Shown: piece by piece, positions 18,158 to 26,298 of the stretch
Numbering within the stretch: the first letter of the stretch is position 1
How the letters are laid out: each line of letters starts with the position of its first letter
Assembly (NCBI RefSeq): GCF_014635825.1
Contig: NZ_BMDO01000001.1
Coordinates: 806,001 to 870,000 of the forward strand
Direction of reading: 5' to 3'
DNA: 64,000 nucleotides
From: Mucilaginibacter galii
GTDB lineage: Bacteria > Bacteroidota > Bacteroidia > Sphingobacteriales > Sphingobacteriaceae
Program-made: the position numbers and the translations under genes
Notes under the pieces: generated by a model
The model's input: only the letters and a program-made list of their open reading frames with translations
The model's database searches: none
What the model was told of the DNA's origin: nothing

Positions 18158-18255
18158 AAGACAAAGTGATTATGACATTGAAGTATATGAAAACGATGTA
18201 TTATTAGAAAACTGGTATAAATATATGTAACGGTATATTAAACTTTTCCCGTTTG

Positions 18256-18283
18256 GGCAGGGTACCTTGTGAAAGGTACTGAA
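18256..18283. repeat. Degenerate single copy of the GCAGGGT palindrome
   Basis: GGCAGGGTACCTTGTGAAAG followed by GTACTGAACC is a diverged copy of the palindrome at 18064-18157. It lies just beyond the 3' end of the next minus-strand gene, so it may act as a terminator-like hairpin there. Confidence 0.5.
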
Positions 18284-18300
18284 CCGACAAGAAACACAAA

Positions 18301-18744
18301 TCAATGGTCTATCGCTTTTTGTAATGAGCTTAATACTTCTCTATAAACAGAAGCATCTGTTATTATCCCTTTATCTTCAAAGTAGTAAGATCTGGAAGAG
18401 CTATTCCCGCCAAAATAATATTGCTCCATGTAAATATTAAGGGTAACCTGAGTTTGGTTACCTACTTGTTTTAAGAAGAAATTCATCGTCCTTTTTTCGC
18501 CTGCTTTTGTCGACAATAAACTCCCGTTCTTTATAAATACTTTACCTTGTATAAATCCGGCTTGCTTATCTAACGATTGAATAAAAATATCTTTCGTTGT
18601 TAAGTAGTCAATCACTTTATCAAAAGCAGCGTCTTTATCAAGCGTTATGGTTGTTGTTTTAAATAATTTATCATTTTGCGCTAATGTAGCACTTGTGCAA
18701 AAACATAAAAGAAGCACTATTAATAAGTTTTTCATTTTCATCAT
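18301..18744 (-). CDS. Small secreted protein, possibly DUF4468-like
   Basis: The start lies in an ATGATGAAAATG cluster; the first of these gives 147 residues. A signal peptide follows (MKNLLIVLLLCFCTSATLAQ, cleavage after LAQ). The mature part begins FKTTTITLDKDAAFDKVIDYL and continues with a beta-rich FIQGKVFIKNGSLL and VTLNIYMEQYYFGG. The pattern of short strands and one early helix resembles the DUF4468 group of Bacteroidota exported proteins, but the match is from memory and weak. The frame extends eight codons further upstream without a signal-like sequence. No functional residue is recognisable, and repeat clusters flank it. Confidence 0.65.
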   Translation of the reverse strand: MMKMKNLLIVLLLCFCTSATLAQNDKLFKTTTITLDKDAAFDKVIDYLTTKDIFIQSLDKQAGFIQGKVFIKNGSLLSTKAGEKRTMNFFLKQVGNQTQVTLNIYMEQYYFGGNSSSRSYYFEDKGIITDASVYREVLSSLQKAIDH

Positions 18745-18812
18745 AGTTAGTTTTAATAATAACCACATCTGCGAAATACCCTAAAGAAACAAACATAACG
18801 ATAATTCCGTCT

Positions 18813-18842
18813 CCACAGGTTCTCTCGTAGAGTACCTTGCAG
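18813..18842. repeat. Single copy of the GCAGGGT palindrome family
   Basis: CCACAGGTTCTCTCGTAGAG followed by TACCTTGCAG is a variant of the palindrome at 18064-18157. It lies upstream of the small secreted protein. The following stretch to about 19000 contains TTTTTTGTTACTTTTTGTAT, which looks like another dispersed fragment. Several overlapping frames here look like chance readings through repeat DNA. Confidence 0.55.
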
Positions 18843-19127
18843 AGAAAAAGGCTTACCCGGCAAGTAAGAGCACGGGGGATGACAGAAAGGCGGGTCAGCC
18901 CGGGCCTTGTGCGGAGAAGCTTTTTTCTGTCTTGATTTTTTGTTACTTTTTGTATCAAGATAAAACTTAGCGATAGCGATCTCATGAACACCTTTAAACA
19001 ATAAACACACGTGAATAAAGTAATGGGCCTCTCCGGCCAAGAGGAGACTAAGGTTGTTATTAGCACTAATTAAAGTTAAACGCATAAACCTTTATTATCT
19101 AACTGCATCATCATTAAATAGGAACCC

Positions 19128-20663
19128 CTACAACCCATTCAAATCCCCTAAATACTTCTCTGCCTGTTCCATCAGCAACGCCTTCTCCTCAGGTTTCATT
19201 TTTTTCAGCGTTACATAAGCCATACCTATACGCGGGTTGTTTAGCAGCTTTTCAGCGTTACGTTCAAAAAAGTTCCAGTACAGGCTATTGAAGGGGCAAG
19301 CCCTATCCCCAACCTTCTTTTTATAATCGTAATGACAGTGCTTACAATAATCGCTCATCTTGTTAATATAAGCCGCCGAGGATGCGTATGGTTTGGAACC
19401 AATGATGCCGCCATCGGCAAACTGGCTCATGCCGCGGGTGTTGGTAATTTCTACCCATTGTATAGCATCAATGTACACGCCCAAATACCAGGCATCCACA
19501 TCATCGGGGTTAATGCCAGCCAGCATGGAGAAATTACCGATCACCATTAACCGCTGTATATGGTGCGCCCAGGCATGGTCTAAAGACTGACCAATACATT
19601 TGTGCAGGCAGTTCATTTTGGTATTGCCATCCCAGTACCAGTGCGGTATTTCGGTTTTATGGTTCAGAAAATTTAAGCTTTCAAAATCGGGCATCTGCGC
19701 CCAGTATACGCCACGCATAAATTCGCGCCAGCCTATTACCTGCCTTATGTACCCTTCTACCTGCGCCAGCGAGATAGTGTCTTTATTTTGCTCGTAGTGG
19801 CTCAGCACCTTGGTTACGATCTCTACCGGCGATATCATTTTTACATTTTGCGCAAACGACAGCCTTGAGTGAAACAAACTGATATGCTCCTGCAACATGG
19901 CATCCTCGTAAGTACCGAAGTACGGCAGCAGATTATGGCAAAAATACTGCAGCGATTTCAAAGCTTCCTGTCGCGATAACGGCCAGGGGAAATGCTCAGC
20001 ATCCACATTACCAAAATACTTTACGCCCATGCGGTCTACCATTTCTTTCAAGGCCGTTACATCATGATCAAAGGTAATGGCATCTTCCAGCGGCACCTTG
20101 CCATCGTACTTTTTACGGTTGTCGGCATCAAAGTTCCAGCGGTTGCCCAGCGGGTCGTCGCCCTGCATCAAGATGTGCAGCTTGTTACGCATGTGGCGGT
20201 AAAAGCTTTCCATGAGGTAGCGCTTTTTATGGCCGAAAAAATTCTGCACGTCCAGCCGTTCGGTAAAGAAGTGTTCGGTGTCGGCCACGCCGGTGTCGAT
20301 AGTTAAGCTATGGCAAATACTCTTGAGTTGCTCGTCTAACCGATATTCGTCGGGCAGTTGGTATTCAAAACGGCTAAAATCTTCTTTCTTGATAATGCGT
20401 TTCAGATTCTGTTCAAAATCCTGCTGATTGTCCTCATCATTAAGTTTGAGGTAGATTACCTGGTGGCCTTTTTTGGTTAGCTGGTGAGCAAAATTGCGCA
20501 TGGCGGCAAAAAAAGCCAGTATTTTTTGCACATGGTGTTTAACGTACTCTTGCTCCTGCATTACTTCGAGCATGATGTAGGTTACGTTATCGTTTTTGTG
20601 TTGATACCAACTGTGATTACTGTTGAGCTGATCGCCGAGGATTAAGCGTAAGGTTTTGGCCAT
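19128..20663 (-). CDS. Iron-sulfur photolyase/cryptochrome (FeS-BCP, PhrB-type (6-4) photolyase family)
   Basis: These flavoproteins use light to repair (6-4) photoproducts or to signal. The start MAKTLRLILGDQLN is typical of the family. Cys352, Cys440, Cys443 and Cys456 correspond, with a constant shift of two, to the four cluster ligands of Agrobacterium PhrB as I remember them (350, 438, 441, 454), so a [4Fe-4S] cluster is expected. YIRQVIGWREFMRG (305-318) and WAHHIQRLMVIGNFSML (365-381) line the FAD pocket. Its 511 residues are the usual length. It is the first gene of a light/UV island and may be transcribed apart from the cryptochrome gene, since 348 nt of repeats lie between them. Confidence 0.93.
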   Translation of the reverse strand: MAKTLRLILGDQLNSNHSWYQHKNDNVTYIMLEVMQEQEYVKHHVQKILAFFAAMRNFAHQLTKKGHQVIYLKLNDEDNQQDFEQNLKRIIKKEDFSRFEYQLPDEYRLDEQLKSICHSLTIDTGVADTEHFFTERLDVQNFFGHKKRYLMESFYRHMRNKLHILMQGDDPLGNRWNFDADNRKKYDGKVPLEDAITFDHDVTALKEMVDRMGVKYFGNVDAEHFPWPLSRQEALKSLQYFCHNLLPYFGTYEDAMLQEHISLFHSRLSFAQNVKMISPVEIVTKVLSHYEQNKDTISLAQVEGYIRQVIGWREFMRGVYWAQMPDFESLNFLNHKTEIPHWYWDGNTKMNCLHKCIGQSLDHAWAHHIQRLMVIGNFSMLAGINPDDVDAWYLGVYIDAIQWVEITNTRGMSQFADGGIIGSKPYASSAAYINKMSDYCKHCHYDYKKKVGDRACPFNSLYWNFFERNAEKLLNNPRIGMAYVTLKKMKPEEKALLMEQAEKYLGDLNGL

Positions 20664-20733
20664 GGCTTTACAACATTTTACAAGTGTTGCAGGTTTTTAA
20701 ATGCTTAGTGTTATTGGTTGTGAAACTTCGCCC

Positions 20734-20920
20734 ATTCAGGCGTCCGCGCCTGAATGTTGTCTGGGGCAAGCGTCCACGCTTGCGTATGATACTTAAGCGT
20801 AGATGCTTACCTTAGGATTTCGTTCAGGCGTGGACGCCTCAACGGGCGGGATTGATTGTCCGTCTGAGCCTGTCGAAGACCTTACCAACCGGCGAATGCT
20901 TCGACAAGCTCAGCATGATA
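20734..20920. repeat. Cluster of GGCGTCC/GGACGCC palindromes and CTTCGACAAGCTCAG repeats
   Basis: ATTCAGGCG-TCCG-CGCCTGAAT (20734-20755), AAGCGTCCACGCTT (20768-20781), AAGCGTAGATGCTT (20795-20808) and TTCAGGCGTGGACGCCTC (20823-20840) are successive short palindromes. GAGCCTGTCGAAG (from 20866) and GCTTCGACAAGCTCAGCATG (20898-20917) form another inverted pair. A clean copy of the first type is at 54745-54766. The rest of the gap up to the next gene shows only a further partial copy (GTTCAGCATGACAC). Confidence 0.7.
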
Positions 20921-21011
20921 TTGCGGAAATTAGCGGGTGGGGTACTGAAACAAGTTCAGCATGACACTCAAATTCAGTAGCGTTGAAAACTAATCAACCA
21001 ATCAAACAAAA

Positions 21012-22286
21012 CTAAGCTACCTTTTCCCCGGCCAACCACAGCTTTGTATACTCGCCTTTAGGGTCGAGTTCGGCGGGGGTTTTGGGATTGAAATAGCGGT
21101 TTTCGCGCGGGTCGTTGCCTACGCCGGCTATGTAGGCCCAGTTGCCCCAGTTGCTGGCGGGCGAGTAATCGATAAGTTTTTCTTCGAACCATTGGGCGCC
21201 GCGGGTCCAGTCTACCTTTAAGGTTTTAACCAGGTAGTACGATACGGTTTGGCGGCTGGCGTTATTCATGAAACCGGTAGCATCAAGTTCGTGCATACTG
21301 GCATCAATAAAAGGTACGCCGGTATGGCCGGTTTTCCATTGCTCAAAAAGCTCATCCTGGTTTTGGGCCAGCTCGGGCGCTGCATTTTTAAATCCTTCAG
21401 GGTCGAAGAACTTGCGGCTATATTTTTTGAACATGAATCTGAAATAATCGCGCCATAACAACTCCAGCATGAGCGGGTGGTTATTGGTTTCCTGCTCATG
21501 TTTTACCACTTCCCAATACACCTGCCTGGGCGATACACAGCCCAATGCCAACCATGGCGATAGTTTAGACGATGCCTGGTTACGGCTCTTTCCAGTACTA
21601 TTTAAACGCTGCCCCGTAAAAAACTGGTTCAACTGCTGCCAGGCTACCGTTTCGCCACCTTTAAAGGTATAAGTTGCGCGCATATCATGCACCGGCTGCG
21701 TTAAACCCAATTGTTCTAACGTTGGCAGCTCGCCGGCATCGGTTATATCGGGGGTTATTATGTTTTCGGGGGTTGCAATGCAGGGGCGTACATTGCTATC
21801 GCGTTCTACCTTCTTTTTAAAAGTGTTAAAGCTGTCGGGAATATCTTTGATAGGGAAAGGAAGATCTTCTTTATGGTAAAGCGTATGACCGATAAAATGC
21901 TTAAGGTTAATTTGCATCTTCCACAAAGCAGCTTCTACTTCTTCAGAAATATTGGTTTCCTCAAAGGCCACCTCGCGGTGATGGTATACTTCGTTTACCC
22001 CATATTGCTGGGCTAATTGGGGCAGTACCTCTACCGGGTTGCCATGGGCAATAAGTAATTCGCCGCCTAAATTGCGCAGGCTTTGGCGCAGGTCGGCTAC
22101 GCTTTCCAATAAAAATTCGGCCCTGAAATTGCCGGTTTTCATGCGGCCATCGGTAGGGAAATAATGAGGATCAAAACAATATACCGGCAATACTTTATCA
22201 GCTTTACGCGTGGCTTCCAACAGTATTTCATTGTCTTGCACACGTAAATCATTCCTAAACCAAACCAGTATTGTTCTTTCGCTCAT
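21012..22286 (-). CDS. DASH-type cryptochrome / photolyase
   Basis: This is a blue-light flavoprotein; DASH family members repair CPD lesions, mainly in single-stranded DNA. The N-terminus ERTILVWFRNDLRVQDNEIL starts the antenna-binding alpha/beta domain. GHTLYHKEDLPFPIKDIPDSF near residue 145 is a DASH hallmark. The FAD domain contains SPWLALGCVSPRQVYWEV near residue 245, LELLWRDYFRFMFKKY, and WTRGAQWFEEKLIDYSPASN near the end. Its 424 residues are slightly short but complete. Directly upstream on the same strand is the DUF2256 mini-gene, 40 nt away, so the two form an operon. The convergent side carries the palindrome cluster. Confidence 0.93.
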   Translation of the reverse strand: MSERTILVWFRNDLRVQDNEILLEATRKADKVLPVYCFDPHYFPTDGRMKTGNFRAEFLLESVADLRQSLRNLGGELLIAHGNPVEVLPQLAQQYGVNEVYHHREVAFEETNISEEVEAALWKMQINLKHFIGHTLYHKEDLPFPIKDIPDSFNTFKKKVERDSNVRPCIATPENIITPDITDAGELPTLEQLGLTQPVHDMRATYTFKGGETVAWQQLNQFFTGQRLNSTGKSRNQASSKLSPWLALGCVSPRQVYWEVVKHEQETNNHPLMLELLWRDYFRFMFKKYSRKFFDPEGFKNAAPELAQNQDELFEQWKTGHTGVPFIDASMHELDATGFMNNASRQTVSYYLVKTLKVDWTRGAQWFEEKLIDYSPASNWGNWAYIAGVGNDPRENRYFNPKTPAELDPKGEYTKLWLAGEKVA

Positions 22287-22326
22287 TCTTTATAATTGAT
22301 CTAAACTAGATATACAAAAATCGTAA

Positions 22327-22473
22327 TTATTTACTTCTCCTGCACTTCTCGCTGCAATATTTGACATCATCCCAACACTTTTCCCACTTCTTGCGCCAGG
22401 TAAATGGCCGGTTACAAACCAGGCAAACTTTTTGCGGCAAATTGCTTTTCAGGATATTCTTCGGTGCTGGCAT
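22327..22473 (-). CDS. DUF2256 zinc-finger mini-protein
   Basis: A 48-residue protein, too short for many gene callers, is encoded just upstream of the DASH cryptochrome. It starts [20 protein letters not shown] and continues [20 protein letters not shown], ending SEKCRRSK. The pattern [15 protein letters not shown]...[10 protein letters not shown] is the DUF2256 signature: two CxxC-like pairs that probably bind zinc, in a very basic, Trp-rich chain. Members of this family are frequently encoded beside photolyase genes; their role is unknown. It is divergent from the SDR gene, with 61 nt between the start codons. Confidence 0.88.
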   Translation of the reverse strand: MPAPKNILKSNLPQKVCLVCNRPFTWRKKWEKCWDDVKYCSEKCRRSK

Positions 22474-22534
22474 ATCAATCTAAACAAACTCATATTCCGT
22501 ATGTTAGAGCATCTCATTCATTAAACGTTCAAAC

Positions 22535-23245
22535 ATGAATTTTAACGGAAAAAACATCCTCATTGTGGGCGGAAGCTCGGGTATTGGCCTGGCTTTAGTA
22601 AAGCAACTGGTAAAGGATGGAGCAAATATAATCAATCTGTCGCGTACTTCATCGGCCGAATGGCCCGATGGCGTGAAGCATATTGAAATGGACGTACTGG
22701 GTGATTTGAGTAGCCTGGCTGCCCAACTGCCCGAACAATTACACGGACTGGTTTACGCGGCGGGCAGCATTAACCTCAAACCCTTTACACGCCTTACGGC
22801 AGATGACTTTTTAAACGACTACAGTATTAACGTATTGGGTGCTGTAACAGTGATACAACAGGCGCACAAAGCCCTGCGTGCTTCGGGTGCCGCATCGGTA
22901 GTATTGTACAGCACCGTAGCTACTAAGGTGGGCCTGAGTTTTCACACCAGTGTAGCGGCCGCTAAAAGTGCTGTGAACGGCTTAACCCTGGCCCTGGCTG
23001 CCGAGTTTTCTACCCAAAACATTCGCGTAAATGCGGTGGCACCATCGCTTACCGATACCCCGCTTGCCGGAAGCCTGCTGAGTACTGATGATAAACGCGA
23101 GGCCTCTAACAAACGCCACCCGCTGGGCCGCTACGGGCAACCTGATGATATTGCCTCGGCCACCAAATTCCTGCTCTCCGACGAAAGCAGCTGGATGACC
23201 GGACAGATTATTTCGGTGGACGGTGGGATGTCGACGATAAAATAA
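22535..23245 (+). CDS. SDR-family protein lacking the catalytic Tyr
   Basis: The fold is a classical short-chain dehydrogenase of 236 residues. It has the nucleotide-binding GGSSGIG (residues 12-18), the NAD-type AAGS segment, LYSTVA with the Ser position, and IRVNAVAPSLTDTPL after the active site. The usual YxxxK is VAAAK here (HTSVAAAKSAVNGL), so the Lys is kept and the Tyr is Val. The variant is not a frameshift, because the surroundings are intact. It may therefore bind a nucleotide and serve a structural or altered-chemistry role. The gene is divergent from DUF2256-cryptochrome and belongs to the light island. I recall related Tyr-less SDRs beside photolyases in other bacteria. Confidence 0.88.
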   Translation: MNFNGKNILIVGGSSGIGLALVKQLVKDGANIINLSRTSSAEWPDGVKHIEMDVLGDLSSLAAQLPEQLHGLVYAAGSINLKPFTRLTADDFLNDYSINVLGAVTVIQQAHKALRASGAASVVLYSTVATKVGLSFHTSVAAAKSAVNGLTLALAAEFSTQNIRVNAVAPSLTDTPLAGSLLSTDDKREASNKRHPLGRYGQPDDIASATKFLLSDESSWMTGQIISVDGGMSTIK

Positions 23246-23246
23246 A

Positions 23247-23349
23247 GGGGAGAGTCAAGAATACAGATTCAGGAGTCAAGACAGGAAATCTCTTAACCGT
23301 TTGATGGAGCCAATCTGGATTCTTGACTCTGTACTCCTGACTCTCTCCC
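23247..23349. repeat. Inverted repeat of GAGTCAAGA/TCTTGACTC units
   Basis: GGGGAGAGTCAAGAATACAG plus ATTCAGGAGTCAAGA is mirrored by TGGATTCTTGACTCTG plus TACTCCTGACTCTCTCCC about 35 nt later. It fills most of the gap between the SDR and the TetR-like gene and may act as a terminator of the SDR gene. Confidence 0.7.
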
Positions 23350-23422
23350 AAAACTTGCTTGCTATTGACACTAAATACCCTATTTAACCGTACATTTATA
23401 TAAATCACCAACGGAAAAATTT

Positions 23423-24076
23423 ATGGCTACTACAGAGAGCATTCAAAGCGCTTATATAGATTATGTGTTGACCGAAGGACATGAACCTAAATCGGTTTAC
23501 TTGTTTGCCAAGCAAAACGAGATGACCGAGGAGGAATTTTACCGTTTCTTTGGTTCGTTTGAGGCAGTGGAGCAAAACATATGGACCGAACTTGCCCGCC
23601 GTACCATTACCGAGGCTAAGGGCCAGGAAATTTGGGCACAGTATTCGGCCCGCGAAAGGGCTTTGTCTTTCTTCTACAGCTTTTTTGAGTTGCTGAAAGG
23701 CAACCGCAGTTTTGCGGTTTACAGCTTAAAAAAACAGCCACTCACGCTATCTAACCCGCGTGTGCTGGAACCTATGAAGCACCTGTTTGAGAGTTTTGCC
23801 GACGACATTTTGCGCGACGGCCTGGAAACCGGTGAGTTAACCGACCGCAAATTTTTCTCTAATAAGTACAAAGATGCCCTGTGGATGCAGTTTGGCTTCG
23901 TGCTTAAATTCTGGATCAATGATAACTCGGCCGGGTTTGAAAAAACCGACGAGGCTATTGAAAAAGGTGTTAACGTAACTTTCGATCTTTTTCAACGCTC
24001 GCCTATTGACAACCTGTTGGATTATGGCAAGTTTTTAGCCAAGAATGGCGGTTTGAAAGAACGGATGGGGTTTTAA
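23423..24076 (+). CDS. TetR-like transcriptional regulator
   Basis: The 217-residue protein begins with a short helix-turn-helix domain: SIQSAYIDYVLTEGHEPKSV, then FAKQNEMTEEEFYRFFGSFE, where the EFYRFFGS segment matches the YxHFxs end of TetR recognition helices. The all-helical C-terminal part has the look of a ligand and dimer domain (ERALSFFYSFFELLKGNRSF, DALWMQFGFVLKFWINDN). It is the only obvious DNA-binding regulator within the photolyase island and so is a candidate for its control, though no operator was found. Its 5' side carries an inverted repeat, and the HAD gene follows 107 nt downstream. Confidence 0.8.
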   Translation: MATTESIQSAYIDYVLTEGHEPKSVYLFAKQNEMTEEEFYRFFGSFEAVEQNIWTELARRTITEAKGQEIWAQYSARERALSFFYSFFELLKGNRSFAVYSLKKQPLTLSNPRVLEPMKHLFESFADDILRDGLETGELTDRKFFSNKYKDALWMQFGFVLKFWINDNSAGFEKTDEAIEKGVNVTFDLFQRSPIDNLLDYGKFLAKNGGLKERMGF

Positions 24077-24180
24077 CCTCTCCGAATCCTCCCCAAAGGA
24101 GAGGACTTTAACTTTCTAACGAACAAAATTATAACATATAAAACATAATAGCTCTCCCCTTTGGGGAGGATTGGGAGGGG
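24077..24180. repeat. Inverted pair of the CCTCCCCAAAGG dispersed repeat
   Basis: CCTCTCCGAATCCTCCCC followed by AAAGGAGAGG (24077-24104) is mirrored by CTCTCCCCTTTGGGGAGGAT followed by TGGGAGGGG (24152-24180). The same unit occurs at 61985-62013 inside the atp operon. The pair brackets an AT-rich 47-nt spacer just upstream of the HAD gene and could form a hairpin in the mRNA. Confidence 0.75.
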
Positions 24181-24183
24181 TGA

Positions 24184-24840
24184 ATGTACGCTGCAATTTT
24201 TGACATGGATGGCACTTTAGTTGATAACAATCCATATCACTTTAAAGCCTGGGCAGATATATTTGAAAAATACAAGCACACCAAAATAACACGGGATTTT
24301 TTCAACGAACATTTAAGCGGTGTACCCGGATTGCCCATTATGCGTGAGTATTTCAGCGAGATGGACGAGACGCAGATGCAGGCTGTTTTTGATGAAAAAT
24401 CGCAGCGTTACCGCGATGCGTATGCACCCTATGCCAAACCTATAAATGGCTTGGAACGTTTTTTAAGCGAGTTGAAAGAGGCAGGCATTAAACTGGCCGT
24501 GGCATCATCGGCAGCGGTGATCAACATAGATTATATTATGAGCCATGTGCCCATCAGGCCCTATTTTGATGCCATTATTGATGGCCCGCATGTGAGCAAA
24601 CCTAAACCTCATCCGCAAATATTTTTAAAAGCAGCCGAAGATTTAGGGGTTAAACCTGAGCACTGTGTAGTGTTTGAAGATTCACTATCGGGCATTAAAG
24701 CAGCCAATGCAGCAGGCATGAAAGTGGTTGGCATAACCACCACCCATACAGCTGCAGAACTACATCCGGTAGATATGGTGATAGCCGATTACACGGGGCT
24801 AACCGAACATAAACTGGCTGCCCTATTTGATACGAAATAA
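24184..24840 (+). CDS. HAD-family phosphatase/phosphoglucomutase-like hydrolase
   Basis: The protein belongs to the HAD superfamily, subclass I, near beta-phosphoglucomutase and related sugar-phosphate phosphatases. Motif I is IFDMDGTLVDNN (residues 6-17), with the nucleophile Asp7 and acid/base Asp9... then the helical cap (17-85). Motif II is AVASSAAV, motif III is the Lys in KPKPHPQIF, and motif IV is VVFEDSLSGIKAANAAGM. Its 218 residues match the group. The substrate is not predictable. It shares a 1-nt spacing with the ABC1-kinase gene that follows (TAA then CATG), so the two are cotranscribed. Confidence 0.88.
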   Translation: MYAAIFDMDGTLVDNNPYHFKAWADIFEKYKHTKITRDFFNEHLSGVPGLPIMREYFSEMDETQMQAVFDEKSQRYRDAYAPYAKPINGLERFLSELKEAGIKLAVASSAAVINIDYIMSHVPIRPYFDAIIDGPHVSKPKPHPQIFLKAAEDLGVKPEHCVVFEDSLSGIKAANAAGMKVVGITTTHTAAELHPVDMVIADYTGLTEHKLAALFDTK

Positions 24841-24841
24841 C

Positions 24842-26167
24842 ATGAGCGAAGATAAAGCGAGAGAGCAAAACAGTATTCCTACCAGCAAGGTAGAGCGGTC
24901 GGCCAAGTTTGTAAAAACGGGGTTCAAAGTAGGTGGTAATTACATTAAGCACTACTCTAAAAAGCTGTTTAACCCTGCCATGGACCGCACCGAACTGAAC
25001 GAGGACAATGCGGCCGACATCTACGAATCGCTAAGCGAACTGAAGGGCAGTGCCCTTAAAGTAGCGCAGATGCTGAGCATGGATAAGAATATTTTGCCCA
25101 AAGCTTATGTAGACCAGTTTTCGCAATCGCAATACAACGCTCCGCCCCTATCGGGTCCGCTTATTGTACAAACTTTCAGAAAATACTTTGGCAAATCGCC
25201 CGAGCAGATCTATGATAAATTTAACCTCCGCTCTACCAACGCGGCCTCTATAGGCCAGGTACACGAGGCGGAACTTAACGGACAAAAATTAGCCGTTAAA
25301 ATACAATATCCTGGCGTTGGCGATTCTATATCATCCGACTTAAAATTGATCAAACCTTTTGCCTTCAGGCTATTGGGCATGAGCGAAAAGGAATTGAACG
25401 TGTACATGCGCGAGGTAGAAGAACGCCTGGTAGAAGAAACAGATTACGAACTGGAAGTTCGCCGCTCCATAGAGTTTTCTAACGCCTGCGCAAATTTGGA
25501 TAACATTGTATTCCCTACTTATTATCCCGAGTTATCCAGCAAACGCATTATTACCATGAGCTGGCTGGAAGGCATGCATTTAAAGGAGTTTATGCTCACC
25601 AATCCATCGCAGGAGTTGCGTAACCAAATTGGCCAGGCCCTGTGGGATTTCTATAACTACCAGCAACACGAGTTGCGCGCCGTACATGCCGACCCGCATC
25701 CGGGCAACTTTTTGATACTGCCCGACGGTCAGTTAGGCGTTATTGATTTTGGCTGTATTAAAGAAATGCCCGAAGATTTTTATTACCCCTTCTTCTCCCT
25801 TACCTCTACCAACCTGTTAGAAAATAAGGAAGAAACCATCAAAGCTTTCCGCAAGCTGGAAATGATACAGCCGAACGATAGTCCGCAGCAAATTGAGTTT
25901 TATTATGGCATGTATCATAAAATGATTGGCTTATTTGCCAAGCCTTACATGAGCAGCACTTTTGATTTTAGTGAAACTGCATTTTTTGAGGAATTATATG
26001 GCTTTGGCGAACAAATAGCTAAAATGCCCGAGTTTAAACAAGCGCGGGGTGTAAAGCACTTTATTTACGTTAACCGTACTAATTTTGGGTTGTATAACAT
26101 TCTTCATGAGCTAAAAGCCCAGGTAAAAACCGATACTTACAAGCCGCATGTGATGCTGGTGCATTAG
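24842..26167 (+). CDS. ABC1/UbiB (ADCK/COQ8) family atypical kinase
   Basis: This protein family has an atypical kinase fold and is linked to isoprenoid-quinone metabolism; COQ8 and UbiB act in ubiquinone synthesis. Bacteroidota use menaquinone, so the role here is open. The start is the ATG one base after the HAD stop codon; the upstream in-frame ATG overlaps that gene. Family motifs include the K-x-G-Q-like LKGSALKVAQMLSMD near residue 75, NAASIGQVHEAELNGQKLAVKIQYP (about 135-160), ADPHPGNF, and GVIDFGCIKE as the DFG-like metal-binding site. Its 442 residues are complete. A terminator follows, closing the HAD-ABC1 unit. Confidence 0.9.
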   Translation: MSEDKAREQNSIPTSKVERSAKFVKTGFKVGGNYIKHYSKKLFNPAMDRTELNEDNAADIYESLSELKGSALKVAQMLSMDKNILPKAYVDQFSQSQYNAPPLSGPLIVQTFRKYFGKSPEQIYDKFNLRSTNAASIGQVHEAELNGQKLAVKIQYPGVGDSISSDLKLIKPFAFRLLGMSEKELNVYMREVEERLVEETDYELEVRRSIEFSNACANLDNIVFPTYYPELSSKRIITMSWLEGMHLKEFMLTNPSQELRNQIGQALWDFYNYQQHELRAVHADPHPGNFLILPDGQLGVIDFGCIKEMPEDFYYPFFSLTSTNLLENKEETIKAFRKLEMIQPNDSPQQIEFYYGMYHKMIGLFAKPYMSSTFDFSETAFFEELYGFGEQIAKMPEFKQARGVKHFIYVNRTNFGLYNILHELKAQVKTDTYKPHVMLVH

Positions 26168-26192
26168 TGATGATTGAATAACCGAATTTCAT

Positions 26193-26230
26193 AAAAAAAA
26201 GCTTAGCACCATGGCGCTAAGCTTTTTTTT
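26193..26230 (+). terminator. Terminator after the ABC1 kinase gene
   Basis: GCTTAGC (26201-26207) pairs with GCTAAGC (26216-26222); an A tract precedes the stem and a run of eight T follows it. It ends the HAD-ABC1 unit and could work in both directions. Confidence 0.85.
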
Positions 26231-26298
26231 ATGCCGTAAAATCATCTTATTTTGTTTAGTTAAAACCCCCTGCGTTTTGCATTGTTGCATTTACTTAT

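Noticed and set aside
18671-19085. Overlapping minus-strand frames of 110-131 codons
   Set aside because: They read through repeat DNA and have unlike, low-complexity sequence. The signal-peptide gene at 18301-18744 explains the real coding sequence.
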